NCBI GenBank assembly: GCA_016792845.1
Contig: JAEUKH010000020.1
Coordinates: 1 to 64,000 of the forward strand
From: Myxococcales bacterium
Lineage (GTDB): Bacteria; Myxococcota_A; Polyangia; Polyangiales; Ga0077539
Direction of reading: 5' to 3'
DNA: 64,000 nt
In this document: one piece after another, positions 8,526-16,386 of the stretch
How the letters are laid out: every line of letters starts with the position of its first letter
Position numbering within the stretch: the first letter of the stretch is position 1
Notes under the pieces: generated by a model
Databases searched by the model: none
Told to the model about the DNA's origin: nothing
What the model saw: the letters and a program-made list of their open reading frames with translations, nothing else
Position numbers and translations under genes: made by a program

Positions 8526-9308
8526 TCAGCCTGGCGGCGACCCGAGGGCCGAGGGCGCGGCGTCGACCCGCACGACCACCGCGGTGATGTTGTCTTTTGA
8601 GCCGTTCTCGTAGGCCTCGTGTACGAGCCGGGCGGCCGCGTCGGCGGGCGAGGCCTCGGTCACGAGGGTGACAACCCGCGGGGCCGCGACGAGGTCGTAG
8701 AGGCCGTCGGTGCAGAGCACGAACACGTCGCCCGCGGCGAGCGCTTCGGTGCGCGTGTCGACCTTCACCGCGGGGCTCATCCCGAGGGCGCGGGTGATCA
8801 CGTTCGCGTGCGGGAAGCTGGCCCGATCGCCCACCTGCGACCCCATCGCGCGCAGCTCCTCGTAGAGCGAGTGGTCGCGGGTCAGGGCCGCGAGCTGCCC
8901 CCCGCGAACGCGGTACACCCGGGAGTCTCCGACGTGGGCGATGATCGCGCGGTCGCCCTCGGTCACGAGGGTGGCGACCGTAGACCCCATGGCCTTGAGG
9001 CGCCCCGCCCGGCCCGCCGCCACCCGCGCGTTGGCGAGCTTCGTGGCCACCGCGAGCATGTTCTCAGCGAGCGACCGCTGGGGGTCGAGCCCGAAGGGCC
9101 AGGTGCAGTCGTCTTCGCTCCGGTTGCGCTGGTAGAACTCGCGCAGCGCGTCGACGGCGAGCTTCGCCGCGACCTCGCCGCCCTCGTAGCCTCCCATGCC
9201 GTCGGCCACCGCGAAGAGCCCCAGGGTCGGGGCCGAGAGACACTGGTCTTCGTTGTTGCTGCGGCGTCCGATGTGCGTCGCCGCCCCTGCCGAAATCGTA
9301 AACTTCAT
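8526..9308 (-). CDS. PP2C-family Ser/Thr protein phosphatase
   Basis: Cytosolic metal-dependent phosphatase of 260 residues. Motifs in order are RRSNNEDQ (general acid and metal region), FAVADGMGGYEGGEVAA (metal-binding Asp/Gly), AIIAHVGDSRVYRVR, LCTDGLYD and SKDNITAVVV, a full PP2C set. ATG at 9308 follows AAGGAG at 8-bp spacing, a strong site, so the 15-residue extension to 9353 is rejected. It converges on the FHA activator with 4 bp between stops and is the expected counterweight to the kinase at 6251-7135. Confidence 0.92.
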   Translation of the reverse strand: MKFTISAGAATHIGRRSNNEDQCLSAPTLGLFAVADGMGGYEGGEVAAKLAVDALREFYQRNRSEDDCTWPFGLDPQRSLAENMLAVATKLANARVAAGRAGRLKAMGSTVATLVTEGDRAIIAHVGDSRVYRVRGGQLAALTRDHSLYEELRAMGSQVGDRASFPHANVITRALGMSPAVKVDTRTEALAAGDVFVLCTDGLYDLVAAPRVVTLVTEASPADAAARLVHEAYENGSKDNITAVVVRVDAAPSALGSPPG

Positions 9309-9453
9309 CGTCGGGCTCCTTCGGGCGAGACACCCTTGAGAACCCGATGCCAAAGTCTAAGTAGGCGAAATCACATGCTTTGCCTGGGGTTCAGAGACCC
9401 CAGGGGTGTTTTTACCCGGGTGCAATCACCCGCAGATAAAGCCCGGGTAAAAC

Positions 9454-9573
9454 TCAGGGTCGGCGGCCGAGGTTGCCGAAGAAGTCGCCGATGGCGTTGA
9501 CCTTCGAGGCGCCGAAGACCACCGCGCAGAGCACGAGGATCATCAAGAGCTCACCAGGGCCGGGCGTTCGCAT
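9454..9573 (-). CDS. Mini TatA-like single-helix protein (39 aa)
   Basis: Short frame reading MRTPGPGELLMILVLC then AVVFGASKVNAIGDFFGNLGRRP. It matches the TatA/TatE pattern: a short N-terminus with PGPGELL, a single hydrophobic helix, the hinge FGASK, and an amphipathic start IGDFFGNLG. The usual acidic and basic tail of TatA is missing; family members normally run 55-90 residues. No strong Shine-Dalgarno sequence is visible. It sits between the PP2C gene and the divergent sixA-type gene. It could be a degenerate Tat pore protein or a chance match, but the residue pattern is good. Confidence 0.5.
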   Translation of the reverse strand: MRTPGPGELLMILVLCAVVFGASKVNAIGDFFGNLGRRP

Positions 9574-9644
9574 GGGCGAGGTTGTACCGCAGACCGGGGC
9601 GCGGGCCGGTGCCCAAAACGCGCGGGGCGTGGTACCGAAGCGGC

Positions 9645-10112
9645 ATGAAGCGGGTGCTCCTCATGCGACACGGCGAGGCGGTCGACGCCTCGGTGACGCT
9701 GTCAGACGACGCGCGGTATCTCACGCCTCGTGGGCGCCGGGTGAGCCGCGCGGTGGCCGCCTGGCTCGCGGCGAACGAGCGACCCTCGCAGATCGTGACC
9801 TCGCCTTTGGTGCGGGCCACGCAGACCGCTGAGATCGTGGCGGCGGCCCTCGGCGCCGAGTCGGTGACGGTCTCTCGCGCGCTGGCGACGGGCGATCTCC
9901 GCGCGCTCCAAGCCGCGGTGCGCGAGGGGCCCGAGGCCTCGGTGCTCTTTGTGGGCCACGAGCCGACGCTCTCGGCGTGGGTCGAGGCCCTCACCGGGCG
10001 GCCCGTGATGGGCACCGAGAAGTCGTCGGTGTGGGTGCTCGACGTGGGCCCCGAGGCGGCCGCCGAGGTGGGCTATTTCGACCCACATTCGCTGCGCTTT
10101 CGCACAGGCTGA
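9645..10112 (+). CDS. SixA-type phosphohistidine phosphatase (histidine phosphatase superfamily)
   Basis: Protein of 155 residues with the phosphoglycerate-mutase-like fold. The catalytic LMRHGEA is at the extreme N-terminus, SPLVRATQTAEI supplies the second phosphate-binding Arg, and FVGHEPTLS the second His. Length and layout fit SixA, which removes phosphate from histidine phosphotransfer domains. Start ATG 9645 lies immediately before the RHG motif. The alpha/beta hydrolase follows 44 bp downstream on the same strand. Confidence 0.85.
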   Translation: MKRVLLMRHGEAVDASVTLSDDARYLTPRGRRVSRAVAAWLAANERPSQIVTSPLVRATQTAEIVAAALGAESVTVSRALATGDLRALQAAVREGPEASVLFVGHEPTLSAWVEALTGRPVMGTEKSSVWVLDVGPEAAAEVGYFDPHSLRFRTG

Positions 10113-10156
10113 GCGCCGCCGAGGGCCCCGCCCGTAGGGGCGCAAGAGAGGTACAC

Positions 10157-11239
10157 ATGGGAGTGCTCAAATCGCTGCGCGGCCTCACCGACCGTGCCCT
10201 CGGGCAGACCGGCGCCTGGGTCGACCGGCTCGCGGTTGACCTCGCCCTTGAGGTGGGCCGCGCCCGCACCACGGCGCCCGAGCGTGACGTGGTGAGCCCG
10301 GCTACGGTGGCCCTCCTCAGCGAGGTGGCCGAGGCCCACGCTGACCCGTCGCTCTATGCGATGGGGGGCTTCTTCGCGGCGCCGCCTCCGCCCGAGGTGT
10401 ACGAGACCCGGCTGCGCGGCCTCGACGACGGCGGGGCGGTGTACGAGCTCGCGACGCCGAGCGCGTTTGTGCCCTTCGCGGCCGCTGAGCGCGATTCGTT
10501 CCTGGCCTTTGAAGAGAACCGGGTGGCCACCGCGCGGGCGCTCTTGCACCCGACCCCGCGGGCGGCGGTGCTGTGCGTGCACGGGTACCTCGGGGGGCAC
10601 CTGGGCTTCGAAGAGGCTGCGTTTTCGGCGTCAAAGCTCTACGCTTGGGGCCTCGACGTCGTGCTGGTCAACCTGCCCTTCCATGGCGCGCGGACGCCCG
10701 CGCGGAAGACCGGCATGTGGCCCGGCCGCAACCCCTGGTGGACGGTGTCGGGCTTCGGCCAGGCCGTGTGGGATCTCGCCCGCTGGCGCCACCACCTCAG
10801 GGCCCGCGGCGCCTCGCGGGTGGGCCTCTTCGGGATGAGCCTCGGCGGGTACACCGCCGCCCTCGCGGTCACCGCCCACAGCGGGTGGGATTTCGTCGTG
10901 CCGATGATCCCCTTGGCCTCCCTCGCCGAGGTGTACGCCGCGCACCGCGAGGGCCGCCCCGACGCGCCGCCGGCGTGGTTCGCCGAGCACCTCGACGCGG
11001 CCTATCGGGTGGTGTCGCCCTTCGCGCGGGCGCCTCAGATCGCGCCGAGCGCCGCCCTCGTGATCGCCGCCGAGGGCGACCAGATCACCCCGGTGCATCA
11101 CGCCCGGCGCATCTCGGCACATCTCGGCGCGACGTATGACACCTTCCCTGGGGGGCATTTGTTTCAAGCGCGGCGCGACCGCGCCTTCGCGTCTCTTGAA
11201 CAATTTCTGGAGCGCCGGGGTCTCATCGCACCGCGCTGA
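10157..11239 (+). CDS. Alpha/beta hydrolase
   Basis: Soluble 360-residue hydrolase with no signal peptide. The oxyanion region is VLCVHGYLGGHLG, the nucleophile elbow GLFGMSLGGYTAAL (Ser about 232), the acid EGDQITPVHHARR and the catalytic His in FPGGHLF, so a Ser-Asp-His triad is complete. The N-terminal 110 residues are a variable helical cap or pre-domain. ATG 10157 follows AGAGG. Substrate unknown; a lipase or esterase role is the usual default and is not proved here. Confidence 0.8.
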   Translation: MGVLKSLRGLTDRALGQTGAWVDRLAVDLALEVGRARTTAPERDVVSPATVALLSEVAEAHADPSLYAMGGFFAAPPPPEVYETRLRGLDDGGAVYELATPSAFVPFAAAERDSFLAFEENRVATARALLHPTPRAAVLCVHGYLGGHLGFEEAAFSASKLYAWGLDVVLVNLPFHGARTPARKTGMWPGRNPWWTVSGFGQAVWDLARWRHHLRARGASRVGLFGMSLGGYTAALAVTAHSGWDFVVPMIPLASLAEVYAAHREGRPDAPPAWFAEHLDAAYRVVSPFARAPQIAPSAALVIAAEGDQITPVHHARRISAHLGATYDTFPGGHLFQARRDRAFASLEQFLERRGLIAPR

Positions 11240-11439
11240 TGAATTGCGCAAAGTCAAGACCCCGCCTGGGGATATTTCTGCTTGCGCACGGCCCTGCAAC
11301 GTGGCGCCATTGACCGGGTGAGCGGTCACCGTCGGACCACAGGCGAGAGCGACCCGGGGGCCGTGCGCTCGGTGCCCCGTCTCCTGCGTAGCGTTGCACC
11401 CGGCCCCGCGTGCGGCCCCGCGGCCCTGAGGAGCGCCCG

Positions 11440-12795
11440 GTGCACGCGCTCCTGACCGACCGCTACGAGCTCGCCATGCTTGGGGCCTATCTTCGCGAGG
11501 GGATGGCCGAGCGCCGCGCGGTCTTCGAACTCTCGGTGCGTAGGCTCTCGCCCTGGCGTCGGTACCTCCTCGTGGCGGGCATCGACCGCATCGTGCGCTA
11601 CCTCCGGGAGCTCGAGTTCAGCGCCGAAGAGATCGCCTACCTCCGCGACGCGCCGGGGCTCCGCGACCTCATGACCGACGCGATGGTGGGCTACCTCGAG
11701 CGCTTTCGCTTCCGCGGCGACCTTGACGTGATCCCCGAGGGCGAGGTGGCTTTCGAGGGCGAGCCTATCGTGCGCGTCGAGGGCACCCTCGCCGAGGGCC
11801 AGCTCGTCGAGACCTTCCTCCTCGGGGTCATCAACGCCGAGACCCGGGTCGCTTCGAAGGCCGCGCGGGTGGTGGCCGCGGCCCGGGGCCGACCGGTCTT
11901 CGAGTTCGGCGGCCGCCGCGCCGACCCGTTGGGGGCCCCCTACGCCGCCCGCGCCGCGTGGATCGCCGGGTGCGCCGCGAGCTCGTGCGAGGCCGCGGGC
12001 ATGCAGTTCGGCGTCCCGGTGGCTGGCACCCTCGCGCACAGCTATGTGCTCGCCCACGTCGACGAGGGCGAAGAGGCCGCGTTTCGGGCCTTCACCGACG
12101 CCGTGCAGGGCGACTCGGCGCTCCTCATCGACACCTTCGACACCCGCGTCGGCGCGCTCCGCGCCGCCGGGGCTGGGCCCTCGGTGAAGGCCGTCAGGGT
12201 CGACTCGGGCGACCTCGCCGTGCTCGCCCACGACCTCCGAAACATCCTCGACGCGGCCGGGCGTCGCGACATCCAGCTCATCGCCAGCGACGACCTCGAC
12301 GAGTTTCGCATCGACGCCCTCGTGTCCGCGGGGGCGCCCTACGACGCCTTCGGGGTCGGCACGGCCATCGTCGCCACCCCCGACGCGCCCTCCCTCGGGG
12401 CGATCTACAAGCTCGTCGCCGTGGGCGACCGCCGCGATCAGCTCGTGCCCGTCGGCAAGCGCTCTCCGGCCAAGCCCTCGTTCGGCGGCGCGAAGCAGGT
12501 CTACCGTCAGCGCGACGCCCAGGGGTGCCTCGTCGCCGATGTGGTGGGGTGTGCAGACCCCACCCTTGAGAGCCCCGAGACCTTGTTGGGCTCGCCGCTT
12601 TTGGTGCCCGTCATGCGGCGGGGCAAGCTCGTGCGCGACTGGCCCGACCCGCCCGCGGCGGCGGCCGAGGCAAGGCAGCGCGCGATCGCGTCACGGGCGA
12701 GCCTGCCTGAGGCCCTCTGCGGCCTTGAGGCGGGCCCCGAGCGGTCACCTGTGAGCGCGTCGGCGGCCCTCAAGGCCCTCACCCCGAAGCTGTAG
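11440..12795 (+). CDS. pncB: Nicotinate phosphoribosyltransferase
   Basis: Enzyme of 451 residues in the NAD salvage pathway, converting nicotinate and PRPP to nicotinate mononucleotide. The start region LLTDRYELAMLGAYL is diagnostic. The GTLAHSYVLAH segment carries the His that is phosphorylated in this family, and VRVDSGDLAVLAHDLR and FGVGTAIV form the PRPP/phosphate-binding part of the barrel. GTG 11440 is chosen because GAGGAG lies 7 bp upstream; the GTG at 11410 lacks such a site. The 200-bp gap before it shows no other gene. Confidence 0.93.
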   Translation: MHALLTDRYELAMLGAYLREGMAERRAVFELSVRRLSPWRRYLLVAGIDRIVRYLRELEFSAEEIAYLRDAPGLRDLMTDAMVGYLERFRFRGDLDVIPEGEVAFEGEPIVRVEGTLAEGQLVETFLLGVINAETRVASKAARVVAAARGRPVFEFGGRRADPLGAPYAARAAWIAGCAASSCEAAGMQFGVPVAGTLAHSYVLAHVDEGEEAAFRAFTDAVQGDSALLIDTFDTRVGALRAAGAGPSVKAVRVDSGDLAVLAHDLRNILDAAGRRDIQLIASDDLDEFRIDALVSAGAPYDAFGVGTAIVATPDAPSLGAIYKLVAVGDRRDQLVPVGKRSPAKPSFGGAKQVYRQRDAQGCLVADVVGCADPTLESPETLLGSPLLVPVMRRGKLVRDWPDPPAAAAEARQRAIASRASLPEALCGLEAGPERSPVSASAALKALTPKL

Positions 12796-12801
12796 CGGCC
12801 T

Positions 12802-13002
12802 TCAGCTCGCCCAGCGCACCCCTGCGGTCACCCGCGTGGGGAAGAGCGCCCGCACGGCCGCGGCGGTGGTCGGCGGCGGGATGATCCCCAGCACCACCTC
12901 GGCGTGCACCGGGCAGAGCAGGGCCACGCTGCGGTACGGGGTCAACATGCCGCGGCGCTCACCACAGACCGTACAAATGGCTCGAACGCGTGTCTTTCGC
13001 AC
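12802..13002 (-). CDS. Small Cys-rich (zinc-ribbon-like) hypothetical protein
   Basis: Protein of 66 residues starting VRKTRVRAICTVCGERRG. CTVC and LCPVH give three Cys and one His that could bind a single zinc ion. The start GTG 13002 is preceded by GAGGAG at good spacing, which supports translation. It ends 6 bp from the convergent pncB stop. On the minus strand TACAAT (13195-13190) upstream could serve as a -10 box, without a clear -35. Function unknown. Confidence 0.55.
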   Translation of the reverse strand: MRKTRVRAICTVCGERRGMLTPYRSVALLCPVHAEVVLGIIPPPTTAAAVRALFPTRVTAGVRWAS

Positions 13003-13281
13003 GGAGGGTCTCCTCGGCAATGGGGCAACGTAAGGCGGCGGGTGAAGCGAAGACACCGCGGCGATGACTCACAGTGAGCCCTCCGCCTGCGCGCTCGTGC
13101 GGTGCGTCGGAGCCGAGAGCACCACGACCCCGCGCGGGGGGCAAGGGCTTGACAGCGGGCCCCTGACACACCCTGTCAGAGACGCCGAAATTGTAGCGGT
13201 GTTTCGACGGGTTGGAGATTCACCGAGGAGGGCCTTGACGGGGCCGATTCTGGCGTTCTCTCGCGCGGCGCGCGGGGCGCT

Positions 13282-13854
13282 TCAGTCGAGCGCGGCGCGG
13301 GCCTCTTCGCGGGTCGAGAGAAAGAGCGAGGCGAGCATCACGAAGACCACGAACCAGCTCAGGGTGCCGTAGAGCTGAAACACCGCGTCGGTGGGGAAGT
13401 CGGGCGGCAGCTGCACCGCCGAGCCGGCGCTCTGGATCACCTGGCGCATGGCCGCGGTGCGGGCGGTGTAGAGCGCGCGGTCGACGAAGACCGTGCCGAC
13501 CCCGAGGAGGGTGTTGCCGATGAGGGCCTGGCGCCAGAGCCAGCCCGCGCCCTTGACGCCGAGGAGCACCCGCACGCTGCCGAGCACGAGGGTGACCGCG
13601 AGGACGAGGGTGGCCGACTCGTGGCCGATGACCACGGCGCGGTGGGCCTGCGCGGCGCGCCAGAGGGCCACGCGCATCGCCTCGGCGGGTGAGCCCGGGG
13701 TCGAGAGCGCGGCTTCGTTGACGAGCTGAAGGGTGTTCTCGGCAGAGTGGGCGTGAAAGAGCCCGAGCAGCGCCGTCGAGAGCGAGGCCGCGGTCAGGTA
13801 ACGGGGCCGCGGGATCTGCGGCTCTTCGTCGGTGTTGACAGTCGGGTCGTCCAC
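13282..13854 (-). CDS. Predicted four-helix membrane protein
   Basis: Protein of 190 residues, family not recognised. Hydrophobic segments fall at LTAASLSTALLGLF, SATLVLAVTLVLGSVRVLLG, WRQALIGNTLLGVGTVFV and YGTLSWFVVFVMLASLFL. The N-terminal 18 residues are polar and proline-rich, so probably cytoplasmic. It lies 132 bp downstream of metK on the same strand and may be read through from it. An overlapping Arg-rich frame on the same strand (13220-13867) is a composition artefact. Confidence 0.65.
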   Translation of the reverse strand: MDDPTVNTDEEPQIPRPRYLTAASLSTALLGLFHAHSAENTLQLVNEAALSTPGSPAEAMRVALWRAAQAHRAVVIGHESATLVLAVTLVLGSVRVLLGVKGAGWLWRQALIGNTLLGVGTVFVDRALYTARTAAMRQVIQSAGSAVQLPPDFPTDAVFQLYGTLSWFVVFVMLASLFLSTREEARAALD

Positions 13855-13986
13855 GGCAGGGGAACACCTACGCCCGAACGGCGCAATCGTCCAGCGTTTG
13901 ACCGTCGCGGGTCAGCGCTTCTTCGCGGCGGAGGGTGTGTCGCGGGCCGAGGGGGGCGGCGCCGCTGTGTGGCGCCTTCGTGCGGT

Positions 13987-15147
13987 TCAGCCGAGGGCCT
14001 TGCGGAGCTCGTCGGCGCGGTCGGTGCGCTCCCAGGTGAAGCCCTCGCCCGTGCGGCCGAAGTGCCCGTACGCCGCGGTCGGGCGATAGATCGGGCGCAA
14101 GAGCCTGAGCTGCTCGATGATGGCCTTCGGGCGCATGTCGAAGCTCTTCTGAACGTACGCGGCGATCTCTTCGGCCGGGCGCGCGCTGGTGCCGAAGGTG
14201 TCGACGTAGACGCCCACGGGCTGGGCCACGCCGATGGCGTACGCGATCTGCACTTCGGCGCGGTGGGCGAGGCCCGCGGCGACGATGTTCTTCGCGATGT
14301 ACCGGGCGTAGTAGGCCGCCGAGCGGTCGACCTTGCTCGGGTCTTTGCCCGAGAAGGCGCCGCCGCCGTGACGGCCCATGCCGCCGTAGGTGTCGACGAT
14401 GATCTTGCGCCCGGTGAGGCCCGCGTCGCCCATCGGGCCGCCGATGACGAAGCGCCCGGTGGGGTTGATGAAGTACCGCGTCTTGGCGTCGAGGAGCTCG
14501 GCGGGGATGACGTTCTTGATCACCGACTCGCGCACGAACTCGACGATCTCGCCGTGGCTGACATGCTCGGCGTGCTGGGTCGAGACCACCACGGTGTCGA
14601 CGCGCACGGGCTTGCCGTTGTCGTACTCGACGGTCACCTGGCTCTTGGCGTCGGGGCGGAGCCAGTTCACCACGCCGGCCTTGCGCACCTCGGCGAGGCG
14701 GTGCGTGAGCTTGTGCGACAGCGCGATGGGGGCCGGCATGAGCTCGGGGGTCTCGTTCACCGCGAAGCCGAACATCAAGCCCTGGTCGCCCGCGCCCTGC
14801 TCTTTGTGCAGGCCGTCGCCCTCGTTCACGCCCTGGGCGATGTCGGGGCTCTGCCGCTCGACCGCCACGAAGATCGCACACGTCGCGGCGTCGAAGCCCA
14901 TGTCTGAGCTCGTGTAGCCGATGTCTTTGACCGTGGCGCGAACCACATCGGGGAACTCGATCCGCGCGGTGGTGGTGATCTCACCCGCGAGCGCCACAAA
15001 GCCCGTCTTGACCATGGTCTCGCAGGCCACACGCGCCTGCGGGTCGACGGTCAAGATTGCGTCAAGAATCGCGTCGGAGACCTGGTCGCAGATCTTGTCT
15101 GGATGCCCTTCGCTGACCGACTCTGAGGTGAACTGGGTGCGTGCCAT
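13987..15147 (-). CDS. metK: S-adenosylmethionine synthetase
   Basis: Cytosolic enzyme of 386 residues making S-adenosylmethionine from methionine and ATP. The diagnostic motifs are [20 protein letters not shown] at the N-terminus, [14 protein letters not shown] (ATP-binding hexapeptide region), the phosphate loop [19 protein letters not shown], and KVDRS. Length is normal. ATG 15147 follows CAGGAAG. No SAM riboswitch fold was recognised in the 230-bp upstream region, which instead has an ACCCCC/GGGGGT hairpin. Confidence 0.97.
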   Translation of the reverse strand: MARTQFTSESVSEGHPDKICDQVSDAILDAILTVDPQARVACETMVKTGFVALAGEITTTARIEFPDVVRATVKDIGYTSSDMGFDAATCAIFVAVERQSPDIAQGVNEGDGLHKEQGAGDQGLMFGFAVNETPELMPAPIALSHKLTHRLAEVRKAGVVNWLRPDAKSQVTVEYDNGKPVRVDTVVVSTQHAEHVSHGEIVEFVRESVIKNVIPAELLDAKTRYFINPTGRFVIGGPMGDAGLTGRKIIVDTYGGMGRHGGGAFSGKDPSKVDRSAAYYARYIAKNIVAAGLAHRAEVQIAYAIGVAQPVGVYVDTFGTSARPAEEIAAYVQKSFDMRPKAIIEQLRLLRPIYRPTAAYGHFGRTGEGFTWERTDRADELRKALG

Positions 15148-15219
15148 GAAACTTCCTGCCAGGGGGTAAAAGATGCCCGCGACGGTTTGACGTACCGCGG
15201 CGCACTCGTTGGGCCGACG

Positions 15220-15249
15220 GCCTTACCCCCACACCGACGGGGGTGTCAA
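15220..15249 (-). promoter_or_regulatory. Possible metK promoter with spacer hairpin
   Basis: On the minus strand TTGACA (15249-15244) is followed after 18 bp by TAAGGC (15225-15220). The spacer is almost entirely an inverted repeat ACCCCC/GGGGGT. The -35 is perfect but the -10 is poor. Confidence 0.3.
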
Positions 15250-15381
15250 TCGCCGCCCTCGACCGCCGCACGCCGTCGTGACGCCGGTCGAAAGTGCCCC
15301 CTCGGGTGCGCCGCTTCCGCCCGAGATTCATCGCCGAGGCACTTCTTGCCCTGCGCCGGCCCGTGTATCTTCGGCGGCAAC

Positions 15382-16209
15382 ATGAAGCCGTTGGGCCTCT
15401 CGCTCACCCTCGTTTTTCTCTGTTCTTCTCAAGGGGTGAGCGCCCAGGCGAACCCGCCCGCGCCGCCCCTGGCCACGAGCATGGCGCCCCCCGCACCCGT
15501 CGCACCCTCGGCCTCGGGCGCCGCGCCGTCGGCTCCTTGGGCCGTCAGCGCGACCCCGCCGCCCGCCCCCGAGGCCACCGGGGCGATGGCGGTCATGCCC
15601 CCGGGCCTCGCGGCCATGACCCTCGCAGGGAGCCGCGCCGAGCGCCTCGGGGGGCTCCTCGGGTACCACGTCGAGCACGCCCGCTCGCGCCGCAGGGCTG
15701 TCACTGCGGTGGCCTTGAGCGCCGCCGGGGCGGGGATCTTCGCGGGCGGTTATCGCCTGGCCACCGCGGTCGACAGCGAGTCGAGCGCCGCGGGCGGCAT
15801 GATGCTCGGGGTCGGCATCGGGGCCCTCCTCGGGGCGGGCCTCGCCCAGATCATCTCGACGCCCCTTGAAGACATGGGCGAGCACTTCCTCGCGGCCCGC
15901 GCCCAGGTCGGTGATGCCGCCGCGGTGGCCGCCCTCGAAGCAGATTGGGACGCGCGGGTCGAGCGTCAGCGGGCGCAGCGTCGCATCGCCGCGGGGACGG
16001 TCTTGGGCCTCGGGGCCCTCTTCGCCGGCATCGGAGCCTTTGTGGCCAACTCCGACACGGGCGCGTCGAGCCGAGACCGCGAGGCCGCCTCGCTCGGCGG
16101 CGCCTCGCTCTTCATGGTCGGCACGGCCCTCGCGATCACCGGGACGGCGCTCCTCTACCAGCACGACGAGCTCGAATCGAGCTGGGAGCTATGGCGCCGC
16201 GTGCGCTAG
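15382..16209 (+). CDS. Secreted or membrane-anchored Ala/Pro-rich protein
   Basis: Protein of 275 residues, family not recognised. A signal peptide is clear (KPLGLSLTLVFLCSSQGVSA, then QANPP). A Pro/Ala-rich linker covers residues 22-75. Two hydrophobic Gly/Ala-rich hairpins follow, around ALSAAGAGIFAGGY to MMLGVGIGALLGAGLAQI and GTVLGLGALFAGIGAFV to SLFMVGTALAITGTALL, suggesting four membrane segments. ATG 15382 is chosen from the signal peptide. It is divergent from metK. Confidence 0.65.
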   Translation: MKPLGLSLTLVFLCSSQGVSAQANPPAPPLATSMAPPAPVAPSASGAAPSAPWAVSATPPPAPEATGAMAVMPPGLAAMTLAGSRAERLGGLLGYHVEHARSRRRAVTAVALSAAGAGIFAGGYRLATAVDSESSAAGGMMLGVGIGALLGAGLAQIISTPLEDMGEHFLAARAQVGDAAAVAALEADWDARVERQRAQRRIAAGTVLGLGALFAGIGAFVANSDTGASSRDREAASLGGASLFMVGTALAITGTALLYQHDELESSWELWRRVR

Positions 16210-16332
16210 CGCCCGTCGGCCCGAGGTCGCAGGTCGCGCCGCTTCGGCGGCGGTCGGGTGCCGCAGCGCAGCGCGGCGTCACCGATGGGGGCTTTCACCG
16301 AATGCGGCTCTGCCGTAGGCTCCGCGGGCGTC

Positions 16333-16352
16333 GACTGAATGACCATTCAGTC
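16333..16352. promoter_or_regulatory. TetR-type operator palindrome before the SDR-SCP2 operon
   Basis: GACTGAATGACCATTCAGTC has perfect 9-bp arms around a central AC. TGAATGA/TCATTCA-type dyads are known operators of TetR-family fatty-acid degradation repressors such as FadR of Bacillus. It lies 34 bp before the chosen start of a gene set that looks like lipid beta-oxidation, so repression by a TetR protein encoded elsewhere is likely. Confidence 0.65.
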
Positions 16353-16386
16353 AATCTCATCGCTCTCAACGGGGACGGCGACACTC

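Noticed and set aside
9384..9403. Terminator CTGGGGT/ACCCCAG between the TatA-like and PP2C genes
   Set aside because: The stem is short, and the nearby T-tract lies on the plus strand where no upstream gene needs it. It may equally be part of the PP2C promoter region.
13140..13200. TTGACA at 13149 as a plus-strand promoter
   Set aside because: No plus-strand gene follows within the region; the next coding sequences are on the minus strand.
15148..15381. SAM riboswitch upstream of metK
   Set aside because: No conserved SAM-I, SAM-II or SAH riboswitch core was recognised; only a small GC hairpin is present.
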